A stretch of 6,077 nt of DNA from Lachnospiraceae bacterium (lineage in GTDB: Bacteria > Bacillota > Clostridia > Lachnospirales > Lachnospiraceae). Made by a program: the position numbers and the translations under genes. The notes below the pieces were generated by a model, which was not told where the DNA came from, did not search any database, and was given only the letters and a program-made list of their open reading frames with translations. How positions within the stretch are numbered: position 1 is the first letter of the stretch; each line of letters begins with the position of its first letter. The DNA is taken from positions 1 to 6,077 of the forward strand of contig JAJBTR010000054.1 of assembly GCA_020860745.1 (NCBI GenBank), given 5' to 3'. Below are positions 1 to 6,077 of this stretch, piece after piece.

Positions 1-95
1 GAGTTCACGGTTTTCGTAAAAGAATGAACACTGCCGGAGGAAGAAAAGTATTGGCCGCCAGAAGAGCAAAGGGAAGAAAAAAAATAACAGCTTAG
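1..95 (+). CDS. rpmH: 50S ribosomal protein L34, 3' end (partial)
   Basis: This is the C-terminal 30 residues of the small basic ribosomal protein bL34, a component of the large subunit. The reading frame starts inside the gene at base 3 (bases 1-2 complete a cut codon) and ends at TAG 93-95. The visible residues begin [20 protein letters not shown] and end [10 protein letters not shown], the highly conserved L34 tail, in which HGFRKRM, GGR and RRAKGRK are family signatures. L34 is usually about 44 residues, so roughly 14 N-terminal residues and the promoter lie to the left of the window. In Bacillota rpmH normally heads the rnpA-yidC-jag-mnmE-mnmG cluster, close to dnaA and the replication origin, which fits all the genes downstream. 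A hairpin with a T-rich tail begins 18 bases after the stop codon and may limit read-through into rnpA. Confidence 0.97.
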   Translation, partial: VHGFRKRMNTAGGRKVLAARRAKGRKKITA

Positions 96-112
96 GCTGA
101 AATGAAATGATT

Positions 113-143
113 AGGCCACATTTATTTGTGGTCTTTTATTTTT
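113..143 (+). terminator. Intrinsic terminator or attenuator between rpmH and rnpA
   Basis: Bases 113-120 pair with 127-134 to make an 8-bp stem with one G-T wobble (115 with 132) and a six-base loop at 121-126. It is followed directly by a T-rich tract (134-143, interrupted only by one A at 138). This is the form of a Rho-independent terminator. Since no convincing promoter is visible before rnpA, partial termination is more likely than complete termination: it would let the cell make more L34 than RNase P protein from one transcript. The regulatory role is inferred; the hairpin and T-tract are seen directly. Confidence 0.6.
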
Positions 144-178
144 CCTGTTGTCCCAGACAGAATATCGGGGTTTTTAGT

Positions 179-532
179 ATGCAGTTTTCAGAATCGTTGA
201 AAAAGACGAGGGACTTTCAGCATGTTTACAGGCAGGGAAAGTCCCGGGCAAACAGATTACTGGTGATGTACGTGCTGAAGAACGATACAGAGAAAAACCG
301 GTTTGGTATTTCAGTCAGTAAAAAAGTTGGCAACAGTGTGGTGAGACACCACATTACCAGATTATTGAGAGAAAGTTACAGGCTGCACGAAGAGATGTTT
401 CATAGTGGTTGGGACATCGTAGTCATCGCAAGGGCAGGCGCCAGGGAAGCATCATATCAGGAAATAGAATCCGCATTGCTGCACTTGGGAAATCTTCAAC
501 ATATTATCATAAATTCCGGTGAATCTGCATAG
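179..532 (+). CDS. rnpA: Ribonuclease P protein component (C5 protein), 117 aa
   Basis: This is the protein subunit of RNase P, which helps the catalytic RNA bind and cleave the 5' leader of precursor tRNAs in the cytoplasm. The N-terminus (FSESLKKTRDFQHVYRQGKS) and the segment around residues 41-68 (RFGISVSKKVGNSVVR, then HHITRLLRESYR) match the family core. The usual RNR motif region RNxxKRxxRE reads RHHITRLLRE at residues 56-65, so the central Asn is His and the Lys is Thr. The length of 117 residues is normal. The frame is open upstream to an ATG at 107, but that start would lie just before the terminator-like hairpin and add 24 hydrophobic, Cys-containing residues foreign to the family. 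The ATG at 179 puts the SLKKTRDF motif at the usual place and has a GGGG at 167-170 as a weak ribosome binding site. It lies 83 bases after rpmH, in the standard order. Confidence 0.95.
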   Translation: MQFSESLKKTRDFQHVYRQGKSRANRLLVMYVLKNDTEKNRFGISVSKKVGNSVVRHHITRLLRESYRLHEEMFHSGWDIVVIARAGAREASYQEIESALLHLGNLQHIIINSGESA

Positions 533-553
533 TTGCATGATTATGTATGATTG

Positions 554-616
554 ATGATGGAAGAGTGGAATCGTTATTACAAGATTAACCAGGAAAAGAA
601 GATGGAATCAGATTGA
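554..616 (+). other. Possible 20-codon ORF overlapping the yidD start
   Basis: A small frame opens after the TGA at 548-550. From the ATG at 554 it encodes 20 residues, [20 protein letters not shown], ending at TGA 614-616; ATGs at 557 and 602 are in the same frame. Its stop overlaps the TTG start codon of yidD (613-615), the geometry used for translational coupling. No clear ribosome binding site precedes it and the peptide resembles nothing I recognise, so it may be chance. If translated it would most likely act by delivering ribosomes to the weak yidD start rather than through its product. Confidence 0.25.
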
Positions 617-822
617 AAAAATTATTGATTTTTCTTATTAAATTTTACCGTAAATATATTTCTCCGACGCGGACATGCAAGTGTCCTTACTATCCTACCT
701 GCTCGACTTACGGGCTGCAGGCGGTGGAAAAGTATGGAGCTTTGAAAGGCGGAGCTCTTGCTGCATGGAGGATACTTCGGTGTAATCCTTTTTCAAAAGG
801 AGGATACGATCCGGTTCCGTAA
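613..822 (+). CDS. yidD: Membrane protein insertion efficiency factor YidD, 69 aa
   Basis: YidD (DUF37, often once annotated as a putative hemolysin) is a small protein at the inner face of the membrane that assists YidC/Sec-dependent insertion. The sequence is full length and typical. It has an amphipathic basic N-terminus (residues 1-18, [17 protein letters not shown]), the signature [20 protein letters not shown] (24-43), and the conserved end, with RILRCNPF at 53-60 and GGYDPVP at 63-69. The three usual cysteines are C24, C30 and C57; an extra one is at C22. There is no ATG in frame, so the start is taken as TTG 613, which gives the expected LKKLL beginning. It has only a weak ribosome binding site (GGA at 604-606; the purine run 591-601 is rather far away), suggesting low or coupled translation. 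It stands between rnpA and its functional partner yidC, as in most bacteria. Confidence 0.93.
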   Translation: MKKLLIFLIKFYRKYISPTRTCKCPYYPTCSTYGLQAVEKYGALKGGALAAWRILRCNPFSKGGYDPVP

Positions 823-883
823 TGTATTCTCAATAGATGTTGTATTTTAAGAGAATATATCGTAGAAATTCAGGAGGAAAAAA

Positions 884-2194
884 ATGGATTCCTTATTTCT
901 TTTAACACAGAACAGTAACGCCATTATGGGTCCGATTGCAAAAGGGCTTGGTCTGATCATGAATGGCATTTATGTCATTCTGGATGATTTTTTTAATATT
1001 CAGAATATTGCACTGACGATTATCATTTTTACCCTGGTGGTGTATCTTTGCATGATGCCGCTTACATATAAGCAGCAGAAGTTTTCAAAAATGTCCCAGG
1101 TGATGAATCCTGAGATTCAGGCAATCCAGAAAAAGTATAAAGGAAGAAAAGATCAGGCGTCTGTCCAGGCAATGAATGAGGAGACGCAGGCTGTCTATGC
1201 AAAATACGGCGTCAGTCCATCGGGAAGCTGTGTATTTATGGTGATTCAGCTTCTGATTCTATTCCCTTTGTACCGTGTCATTTACAATGTACCGGCTTAT
1301 GTTACGCGGGTAAAAGAGTCGTTTGCCGACGTAGTGAACGGTATTATGGGTACCAGCGGTTATCAGGATATAATGACAGATTTTTATTCCACGATTTCCG
1401 CAAATAACTCTGTGATGAAAAATGTTAGCCTGAATTTTGACGGCACAACGACAGAAGCATACGATTCCATCATTGATGTTCTCTATAAATGTACCTCCGG
1501 CAACTGGAGTCTGCTGGCGGAGAAGTTCAGCGGTATTTCCGATATTGTTACGTCGACACAGTCAACGGTAGAGCATTTCAATAATTTTCTGGGCGCCAGT
1601 ATCGTATATTCTCCGAGAACACTGATTTCCACCGGTTTTCAGGAGGGACAGTATTTTCTGATTTTCATTGCGATTCTGATTCCGGCTATTTCCGCTGGTT
1701 CACAGTTCTTAAGCATGAAGCTGGTACCTCAGCAGCAGAACAACGGCGGACAGCAGGAAGCCATGGCATCCCAGATGAAGATGATGAATTATTTCATGCC
1801 GATTTACTCCCTGTTTATCGTATTTTTCCTTCCGGTCGGTGTCGGCATCTACTGGATTGCCGGTGCGGTAATCCGTGTACTTCAGCAGATTTTCTTCAAC
1901 AGACATTTTGACCGCATGGATCTGGCGGAGGTAGTGAAGAAAAATCAGAAAAAAGCGGAGGCTAAGGCAAAAGTCAGGGCGGAGAAAAAAGGTGTTTCCG
2001 GTCAGACAATTTCCAATGCGGCCAGTATCAACACCAGACAGATTGACGCAAAGAAACGCAAGACGATGGCAGAAAAAGCTTCCTCTGCTTCCAAAGCTTC
2101 TTACAGTGATGGAGCGCAGAAAAAATATAAAGAGGGAAGTATGGCAGCCCGTGCAAACAAGGTGAGAGAGTATAATGAAAAAAATTCAAGATAG
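884..2194 (+). CDS. yidC: Membrane protein insertase YidC/Oxa1 family, 436 aa
   Basis: YidC inserts and folds membrane proteins, alone or with SecYEG. The start is set by a strong AGGAGG at 872-877, six bases before ATG. The family core is clear: a membrane segment at about residues 42-62 ending MMPLTYKQQKFSKMS; the cytoplasmic helical hairpin (about 63-110, with NPEIQAIQKKYK at 75-86); a second segment at about 114-136 (CVFMVIQLLILFPLYRVIY); and further segments at about 257-280, 303-318 and 320-338. An earlier hydrophobic stretch lies at about 13-33. It is much longer than the roughly 260 residues of Bacillus SpoIIIJ, because of an insertion of about 105 residues (147-253) between the second and third core segments and a Lys/Ala/Ser-rich basic tail (346-436) that could contact the ribosome. 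There is no lipobox cysteine near the N-terminus. By eye, the arginine usual in the first core segment is Tyr54. Confidence 0.95.
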   Translation: MDSLFLLTQNSNAIMGPIAKGLGLIMNGIYVILDDFFNIQNIALTIIIFTLVVYLCMMPLTYKQQKFSKMSQVMNPEIQAIQKKYKGRKDQASVQAMNEETQAVYAKYGVSPSGSCVFMVIQLLILFPLYRVIYNVPAYVTRVKESFADVVNGIMGTSGYQDIMTDFYSTISANNSVMKNVSLNFDGTTTEAYDSIIDVLYKCTSGNWSLLAEKFSGISDIVTSTQSTVEHFNNFLGASIVYSPRTLISTGFQEGQYFLIFIAILIPAISAGSQFLSMKLVPQQQNNGGQQEAMASQMKMMNYFMPIYSLFIVFFLPVGVGIYWIAGAVIRVLQQIFFNRHFDRMDLAEVVKKNQKKAEAKAKVRAEKKGVSGQTISNAASINTRQIDAKKRKTMAEKASSASKASYSDGAQKKYKEGSMAARANKVREYNEKNSR

Positions 2195-2209
2195 GAGGTA
2201 TATTGTAGT

Positions 2210-2926
2210 ATGGATTTCATAGAAGTGACAGCGAAAACGGTAGACGACGCTATTACAGACGCCCTGGTTAAGCTCGGCGTGACCAGTGATCAGATTGAAT
2301 ATGAAGTGATTGAAAAGGGAAGTGCCGGATTTTTAGGATTTAACAGCAAGCCCGCTATCATCAAAGCCTGGAAAAAATATACCTCGGAAGATTATATCCG
2401 CGAATTTTTAGAAAAAGTGTTTGATGCGATGGATATGAAAGTGGAGATTATCATTACCGCTTCAGAGGAAGAAGAGAATGTGTTCGATGTAGAACTTAAG
2501 GGTGATGATATGGGTGTTCTGATCGGAAAGAGAGGACAGACGCTTGATTCTCTCCAGTATCTGACCAATCTTGCAATCAATAAGAATCTGGATACTTATA
2601 TTAAGGTGAAGCTTGATACGGAAGATTACCGCAAACGGAGACAGGAGACGTTGGAAAATCTGGCAAAAAATATTGCTTATAAAGTAAAGAAGACCAGAAA
2701 ACCGGTGGCTTTAGAGCCGATGAACCCATTTGAGAGAAGAGTTATTCATTCCGCACTGCAGAATGACCGCTATGTGACGACTCACAGTGAAGGTGAAAAT
2801 CCTTACCGCCATGTGGTAGTTACGCCGAAGAAGGATGAAAGGTATAACAAGGATTCCCGTTATCACAAAGATTCCCGTTATCGCAAAGATTCCCGGTATG
2901 GAAAGAAACAGGATGCAGAAGAATAA
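2210..2926 (+). CDS. jag: RNA-binding protein Jag / KhpB, 238 aa
   Basis: Jag (KhpB, SpoIIIJ-associated protein) is a cytoplasmic RNA-binding protein. In streptococci it pairs with KhpA and affects cell elongation and division. The domains appear in the usual order. Jag_N spans about residues 1-56 (MDFIEVTAKTVDDAI through KGSAGFLGF). A KH domain spans about 75-135, with the GxxG loop G106-K-R-G109. An R3H domain spans about 140-207, with Arg176 and His180 as the RxxxH pair and a well-conserved MNPFERRVIHSALQ segment. The tail (208-238) is a charged hexapeptide repeat, described separately. The AGGAGG at 2193-2198 overlaps the yidC stop codon and lies 11 bases before ATG, so the gene is tightly linked to yidC. 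A strong terminator follows the stop codon. Jag often shares a transcript with yidC, which suggests a shared role at the membrane or cell envelope. Confidence 0.95.
   Translation: MDFIEVTAKTVDDAITDALVKLGVTSDQIEYEVIEKGSAGFLGFNSKPAIIKAWKKYTSEDYIREFLEKVFDAMDMKVEIIITASEEEENVFDVELKGDDMGVLIGKRGQTLDSLQYLTNLAINKNLDTYIKVKLDTEDYRKRRQETLENLAKNIAYKVKKTRKPVALEPMNPFERRVIHSALQNDRYVTTHSEGENPYRHVVVTPKKDERYNKDSRYHKDSRYRKDSRYGKKQDAEE
2831..2902 (+). repeat. Four tandem 18-bp units encoding KD(S/E)RYx in the jag tail
   Basis: Four in-frame 18-base units begin at 2831, 2849, 2867 and 2885. They encode KDERYN, KDSRYH, KDSRYR and KDSRYG (Jag residues 208-231). The middle two units are nearly identical at the DNA level and the first has diverged most, as expected of expansion by slippage or unequal exchange. 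The unit is a multiple of three, so copy-number change would keep the frame. The repeat lies outside the R3H domain in what is probably a disordered basic tail. Confidence 0.9.
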
Positions 2927-2933
2927 AATCTTT

Positions 2934-2961
2934 AAAAAGTTCCGGGAAACCGGAACTTTTT
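2934..2961 (+). terminator. Strong Rho-independent terminator after jag
   Basis: Bases 2934-2945 and 2950-2961 form a perfect 12-bp stem (AAAAAGTTCCGG and its complement) closed by a GAAA loop. The T run at 2957-2961 is part of the stem's right arm. It begins 7 bases after the jag stop. The flanking A and T runs make it look like a terminator from either direction, but no convergent gene lies beyond it. It probably ends the rpmH/rnpA/yidC/jag transcript, leaving mnmE to read-through or its own promoter. Confidence 0.85.
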
Positions 2962-2992
2962 CAGTCGGTCATAAAGTACATCGTAAGTCAGA

Positions 2993-3020
2993 TTTGCTGT
3001 AAAAGGTAATTTATTGTAAT
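2993..3020 (+). promoter_or_regulatory. Candidate weak promoter for mnmE-mnmG
   Basis: TGTAAT at 3015-3020 matches the -10 consensus TATAAT at five of six positions. The best -35 element is poor: TTGCTG at 2994-2999 (three of six, spacing 15). A promoter somewhere in 2962-3020 is expected because a strong terminator lies just upstream, but this exact placement is a guess. Confidence 0.25.
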
Positions 3021-3038
3021 GATTCAGGAGGAACGCGT

Positions 3039-4415
3039 ATGCAGACAGATACGATTGCCGCAATTGCGACAGCGATGTCAAATTCCGGTATCGGCATTAT
3101 ACGGATCAGCGGTGAGGAAGCGCTGACGGTTGCCGATCGGATGTTTACGCCAAAACAGGGAGATAAAAAAGTCTCTGAGATGAATTCTCATACAATTCAT
3201 TATGGATATATCCGAGATGGAGAAGAAATCATAGACGAAGTTTTACTTTTGGTTATGAGAGCGCCCCGGACCTATACGAGGGAGGATGTAGTTGAAGTCG
3301 ATTGTCACGGCGGAATCCTGGTGATGAAACGGATTCTGGAGACTGCTTTTCACTGCGGTGCGCGTCCGGCCGAACCGGGAGAGTTTACGAAACGCGCTTT
3401 TTTAAACGGGAGAATTGATTTATCACAGGCGGAGTCTGTGATTGATGTCATTAACGCAAAAAATGATCTGGCTTTGAAAAGTTCGGTAAGCCAGCTTCGC
3501 GGCTCGGTATCAGAAAAAATTAGTGAAATTCGTGAGAGTATTCTTCATGAACTTGCGTTTATTGAGTCTGCATTGGATGATCCGGAACATTATACCCTGG
3601 AGGGGTATTATGAATGGCTGAGTGAAACAATAGGGAAAGAGCTTGAGAAAGTCCATAAACTTTTGGTTTCCGCGGATAACGGAAAAATGGTGAAAGAAGG
3701 AATTCGTACGGTAATCGTAGGAAAGCCCAATGCCGGGAAATCTTCTCTTTTAAATGTATTGGTAGGGGAAGACCGCGCTATTGTAACTGAGGTGGCCGGC
3801 ACAACCAGGGATATCCTGGAGGAACAGATACAGATTGGAGGAGTCGGCCTGCAGGTGATCGATACCGCCGGTATCCGTGATACGGAAGATATTGTGGAAA
3901 GAATCGGTGTTTCACGCTCAAAGGAATTCATTTCAAAAGCAGATTTTGTTATCTATGTAGTAGATTCTTCTACGGAAATGGATGAAAATGACCGCATGAC
4001 CATTGATTCTATCCGCGGAAAAAAAACAATTGTTCTTTTAAATAAATCTGATCTTGAGACAAAAACAACAGAAAAAAATATTCGAATATATCTGGATGCT
4101 CCGGTGATTCCAGTGTCTGCAAAGGAAAGACGGGGAATTGAAGACCTGGAAAAGCTGATAACGGATATGTTTTTTAACGGAGCTATTTCTTTTAATGATG
4201 AAGTTTATATTACCAATGCAAGGCAAAAGCAGGCGCTGGTCGAGGCAGAGGAAAGTCTGAAAATGGTACTACACAGTATGGAAGATGGAATGCCGGAGGA
4301 TTTTCTGACAATTGATATGATGAGTGCCTATGAGGAATTGGGAAAAGTGATCGGAGAATCCGCAGGGGAGGATCTGGTGAATAAAATTTTCTCAGAATTC
4401 TGTATGGGAAAGTGA
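3039..4415 (+). CDS. mnmE: tRNA uridine-5-carboxymethylaminomethyl modification GTPase MnmE, 458 aa
   Basis: MnmE (TrmE) is a GTPase that, with MnmG, adds an aminomethyl or carboxymethylaminomethyl group to C5 of the wobble uridine of tRNAs reading split codon boxes, using a folate one-carbon unit. The N-terminal folate-binding domain (about 1-118) opens with TDTIAAIATAMSNSGIGIIR, and a helical domain surrounds the inserted G domain. The G motifs are complete: G1 GKPNAGKS (228-235, with Asn231 at the potassium-coordinating position), AGTTRD (253-258), DTAG (275-278), NKSD (335-338), and a later SAKERRG. The C-terminus is FCMGK, with the functionally important Cys455 in the CxGK motif (usually CIGK). 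The length is normal. AGGAGG at 3026-3031 fixes the start, 7 bases before ATG. The gene is separated from jag by a terminator, and mnmG follows in the same frame after 15 bases. Confidence 0.97.
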   Translation: MQTDTIAAIATAMSNSGIGIIRISGEEALTVADRMFTPKQGDKKVSEMNSHTIHYGYIRDGEEIIDEVLLLVMRAPRTYTREDVVEVDCHGGILVMKRILETAFHCGARPAEPGEFTKRAFLNGRIDLSQAESVIDVINAKNDLALKSSVSQLRGSVSEKISEIRESILHELAFIESALDDPEHYTLEGYYEWLSETIGKELEKVHKLLVSADNGKMVKEGIRTVIVGKPNAGKSSLLNVLVGEDRAIVTEVAGTTRDILEEQIQIGGVGLQVIDTAGIRDTEDIVERIGVSRSKEFISKADFVIYVVDSSTEMDENDRMTIDSIRGKKTIVLLNKSDLETKTTEKNIRIYLDAPVIPVSAKERRGIEDLEKLITDMFFNGAISFNDEVYITNARQKQALVEAEESLKMVLHSMEDGMPEDFLTIDMMSAYEELGKVIGESAGEDLVNKIFSEFCMGK

Positions 4416-4430
4416 TGGGAAGAAAAGAAT

Positions 4431-6077
4431 ATGGCGAGATTGAGAGAAAATTATGATATCTGTGTGGTTGGCGCCGGGCATGCGGGCTGTGAGGCTGCGC
4501 TTGCCTGTGCCCGGCTGGGTCTTGATACTATTTTATTTACCATTAGTATTGAGAGTGTGGCTATGATGCCCTGCAATCCTAACATTGGCGGAAGTTCAAA
4601 AGGGCATCTGGTTCGGGAGATTGACGCCCTTGGCGGTGAGATGGGTGTTAATATTGATCATACGTTTATTCAGTCAAAGATGCTGAATAAGTCAAAAGGT
4701 CCTGCTGTTCATTCTCTCCGTGCGCAGGCGGATAAGATAGAATATACCATGCGGATGAGGGAGGTTCTGCAAAATACCGACCATCTCACGCTTCGCCAGG
4801 CAGAGGTTTCGGAGCTTATTGTAGTAAATCATGAGATACGTGGTGTCCGCACATTTTCCGGAGCGGAGTATTATTCCCGAGCCGTTGTGCTCTGTACCGG
4901 CACTTATCTTAAAGCGAGATGCCTGTATGGCGATGTGATTAATTATACCGGGCCGAATGGTCTGCAGGCTGCTAATCATCTGACGGATTCTCTGATTAAA
5001 AACGGTGTAGAAATGTACCGCTATAAAACGGGAACTCCGGCGCGAATTGACTGCCGATCCATTGATTTTTCTAAAATGCAGGAACAGTTTGGTGATGACA
5101 GAGTCATTCCCTTTTCTTTTACTACGGATCCGGATAGTGTACAGATTGATCAGGCAAGCTGCTGGCTGACTTATACCAATGAAAAAACGCATGATATAAT
5201 CCGGGCAAATCTGGATCGGTCTCCCCTTTTTTCCGGAACAATTGAGGGAACAGGACCCCGTTACTGCCCGTCAATCGAGGATAAAGTGGTAAAATTTTCA
5301 GATAAAGACCGTCATCAGCTGTTTATTGAACCGGAGGGTAATCACACCAGTGAAATGTATATCAGCGGAATGTCAAGTTCTCTTCCGGAGGATGTACAAT
5401 ATGACATGATCCATACTGTTCCCGGTCTGGAGCATTCGGTCATTGTACGGAATGCCTATGCGATTGAGTACGATTGTATTAACCCGCAGCAGTTGTATCC
5501 GTCGCTCGAATTCAAAGCGATATCCGGTTTGTTCAGCGGCGGTCAGTTTAACGGAAGCTCCGGGTATGAGGAAGCGGCGGCACAGGGACTGATTGCCGGA
5601 ATCAATGCAGCCAGAAAAGTGCAGGGGAAGGATCCTCTGATTCTGGACCGTTCCGAGGCTTATATCGGAGTTCTCATTGATGATCTTGTGACAAAGGAAA
5701 ATCATGAGCCATATCGGATGATGACTTCCAGGGCAGAGTACCGTCTTCTTCTCCGGCAGGATAATGTTGATCTGCGCCTGACAAAAAAGGGATATGAGGT
5801 CGGATTGATTTCAAAGGAGCGCTATGACTCGGTAAGAGAGAAAGAAAAGCTGATTCAGAAAGAGCTAAAAAGGGTCAGTAAAATCAATATAGGCGCCACG
5901 CAGAAGGTACAGGATTTATTGGAACTATATGGAAGTCAGACACTGAATAGTGGAATAAAATTATCGGAATTGATCCGGCGTCCGGAGCTTAATTACGATT
6001 TACTTGCTCCTGTCGATTCTGAGAGACCTGATCTTCCGGATGATGTGCGGGAACAGGTTAATATCAATATTAAATAT
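4431..6077 (+). CDS. mnmG: tRNA uridine-5-carboxymethylaminomethyl modification enzyme MnmG, 5' part (partial)
   Basis: MnmG (GidA) is the FAD- and NADH-dependent partner of MnmE in wobble uridine modification. The frame is open from ATG 4431 to the window edge: 549 codons of about 630 expected. The last 80 or so residues, including most of the C-terminal region that contacts MnmE, lie outside. Visible landmarks are the FAD-binding glycine motif GAGHAGCEA (14-22); PCNPNIGG with Cys48, followed by [16 protein letters not shown] (57-72); the second conserved cysteine, Cys279, in [11 protein letters not shown]; and a later [20 protein letters not shown] segment typical of the family. The stretch [11 protein letters not shown], followed by [14 protein letters not shown], is also recognisable. 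GGAAG at 4418-4422, 8 bases before ATG, is a modest ribosome binding site, and the short distance from mnmE suggests coupled expression. An rsmG gene is the usual next neighbour. Confidence 0.97.
   Translation, partial: MARLRENYDICVVGAGHAGCEAALACARLGLDTILFTISIESVAMMPCNPNIGGSSKGHLVREIDALGGEMGVNIDHTFIQSKMLNKSKGPAVHSLRAQADKIEYTMRMREVLQNTDHLTLRQAEVSELIVVNHEIRGVRTFSGAEYYSRAVVLCTGTYLKARCLYGDVINYTGPNGLQAANHLTDSLIKNGVEMYRYKTGTPARIDCRSIDFSKMQEQFGDDRVIPFSFTTDPDSVQIDQASCWLTYTNEKTHDIIRANLDRSPLFSGTIEGTGPRYCPSIEDKVVKFSDKDRHQLFIEPEGNHTSEMYISGMSSSLPEDVQYDMIHTVPGLEHSVIVRNAYAIEYDCINPQQLYPSLEFKAISGLFSGGQFNGSSGYEEAAAQGLIAGINAARKVQGKDPLILDRSEAYIGVLIDDLVTKENHEPYRMMTSRAEYRLLLRQDNVDLRLTKKGYEVGLISKERYDSVREKEKLIQKELKRVSKINIGATQKVQDLLELYGSQTLNSGIKLSELIRRPELNYDLLAPVDSERPDLPDDVREQVNINIKY

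Noticed and set aside
107..178. Upstream ATG that would lengthen RnpA by 24 residues
   Set aside because: The added stretch begins just before the terminator-like hairpin and encodes it, is hydrophobic and unlike any RnpA N-terminus, and the ATG at 179 places the conserved SLKKTRDF motif correctly.
823..859. Inverted repeat TATTCTC / GAGAATA between yidD and yidC
   Set aside because: The stem is only 7 bp of mostly A-T pairs with a 19-base loop and no T-tract after it, so it is unlikely to be stable or a terminator.
2076..2099. Two AAGCTT sites flanking a short direct repeat in the yidC tail
   Set aside because: They are explained by the repeated Lys-Ala-Ser codons of the low-complexity basic tail.
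3608..3931. 107-codon open frame on the minus strand inside mnmE
   Set aside because: It is antisense to the MnmE G domain, and its Ser/Thr/Pro-rich composition is what the reverse complement of such a gene gives.
4692..5192. 166-codon open frame on the minus strand inside mnmG
   Set aside because: It lies wholly antisense to a strongly conserved gene, resembles no family I know, and has no sign of its own start signals; it is a shadow of mnmG codon use.
5373..5705. 110-codon open frame on the minus strand inside mnmG
   Set aside because: It is antisense to conserved MnmG sequence with no recognisable protein features.
5689..5721. [11 protein letters not shown] in place of the more usual VTKGTxEPYRM in MnmG
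   Set aside because: I believe this variant is common in related clostridial MnmG proteins, so it is lineage variation rather than a defect.

Overview
The window is one uninterrupted plus-strand block of bacterial housekeeping genes in the order rpmH (3' end only) - rnpA - yidD - yidC - jag (khpB) - mnmE - mnmG (5' part only). This is the classic conserved cluster next to dnaA/oriC in Bacillota. Several features point to an anaerobic clostridium, most likely of the Lachnospiraceae: a YidC with a large extracytoplasmic insertion and no lipobox, a separate Jag with Jag_N/KH/R3H domains, AGGAGG ribosome binding sites, and protein sequence style such as the DDPEH segment of MnmE and ENHEPYR in MnmG. 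The family assignment is an inference from sequence style; no marker gene here fixes a species.

Layout: bases 1-95 hold the last 30 residues of ribosomal protein L34. A hairpin with a T-rich tail follows at 113-143, between rpmH and rnpA. RnpA (RNase P protein) is best started at 179. A gap of about 80 bases, holding a possible 20-codon ORF, leads to yidD, which starts with TTG. The YidC insertase follows at 884-2194 with a strong ribosome binding site. Jag begins 15 bases after the yidC stop and ends in a four-copy hexapeptide repeat. A perfect 12-bp hairpin with a GAAA loop (2934-2961) separates jag from mnmE, so the window probably contains at least two transcription units. mnmE and mnmG are 15 bases apart and in the same reading frame; mnmG runs off the right edge.

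Functionally the left half serves the ribosome, RNA processing and membrane protein biogenesis: L34, the RNase P protein subunit, YidD and YidC for membrane insertion, and Jag as an RNA-binding partner. The right half encodes the two subunits of the complex that modifies the wobble uridine of certain tRNAs. All genes are intact apart from the two cut by the window edges. There are no mobile elements, CRISPR arrays, tRNAs, rRNAs or accessory genes.

I see no undescribed system here. The points worth a second look are small: the attenuator-like hairpin after rpmH, the coupled small ORF before yidD, the missing groove arginine and large insertion in YidC, a degenerate RNR motif in RnpA, the Jag tail repeat, and the single in-frame UGA between mnmE and mnmG.
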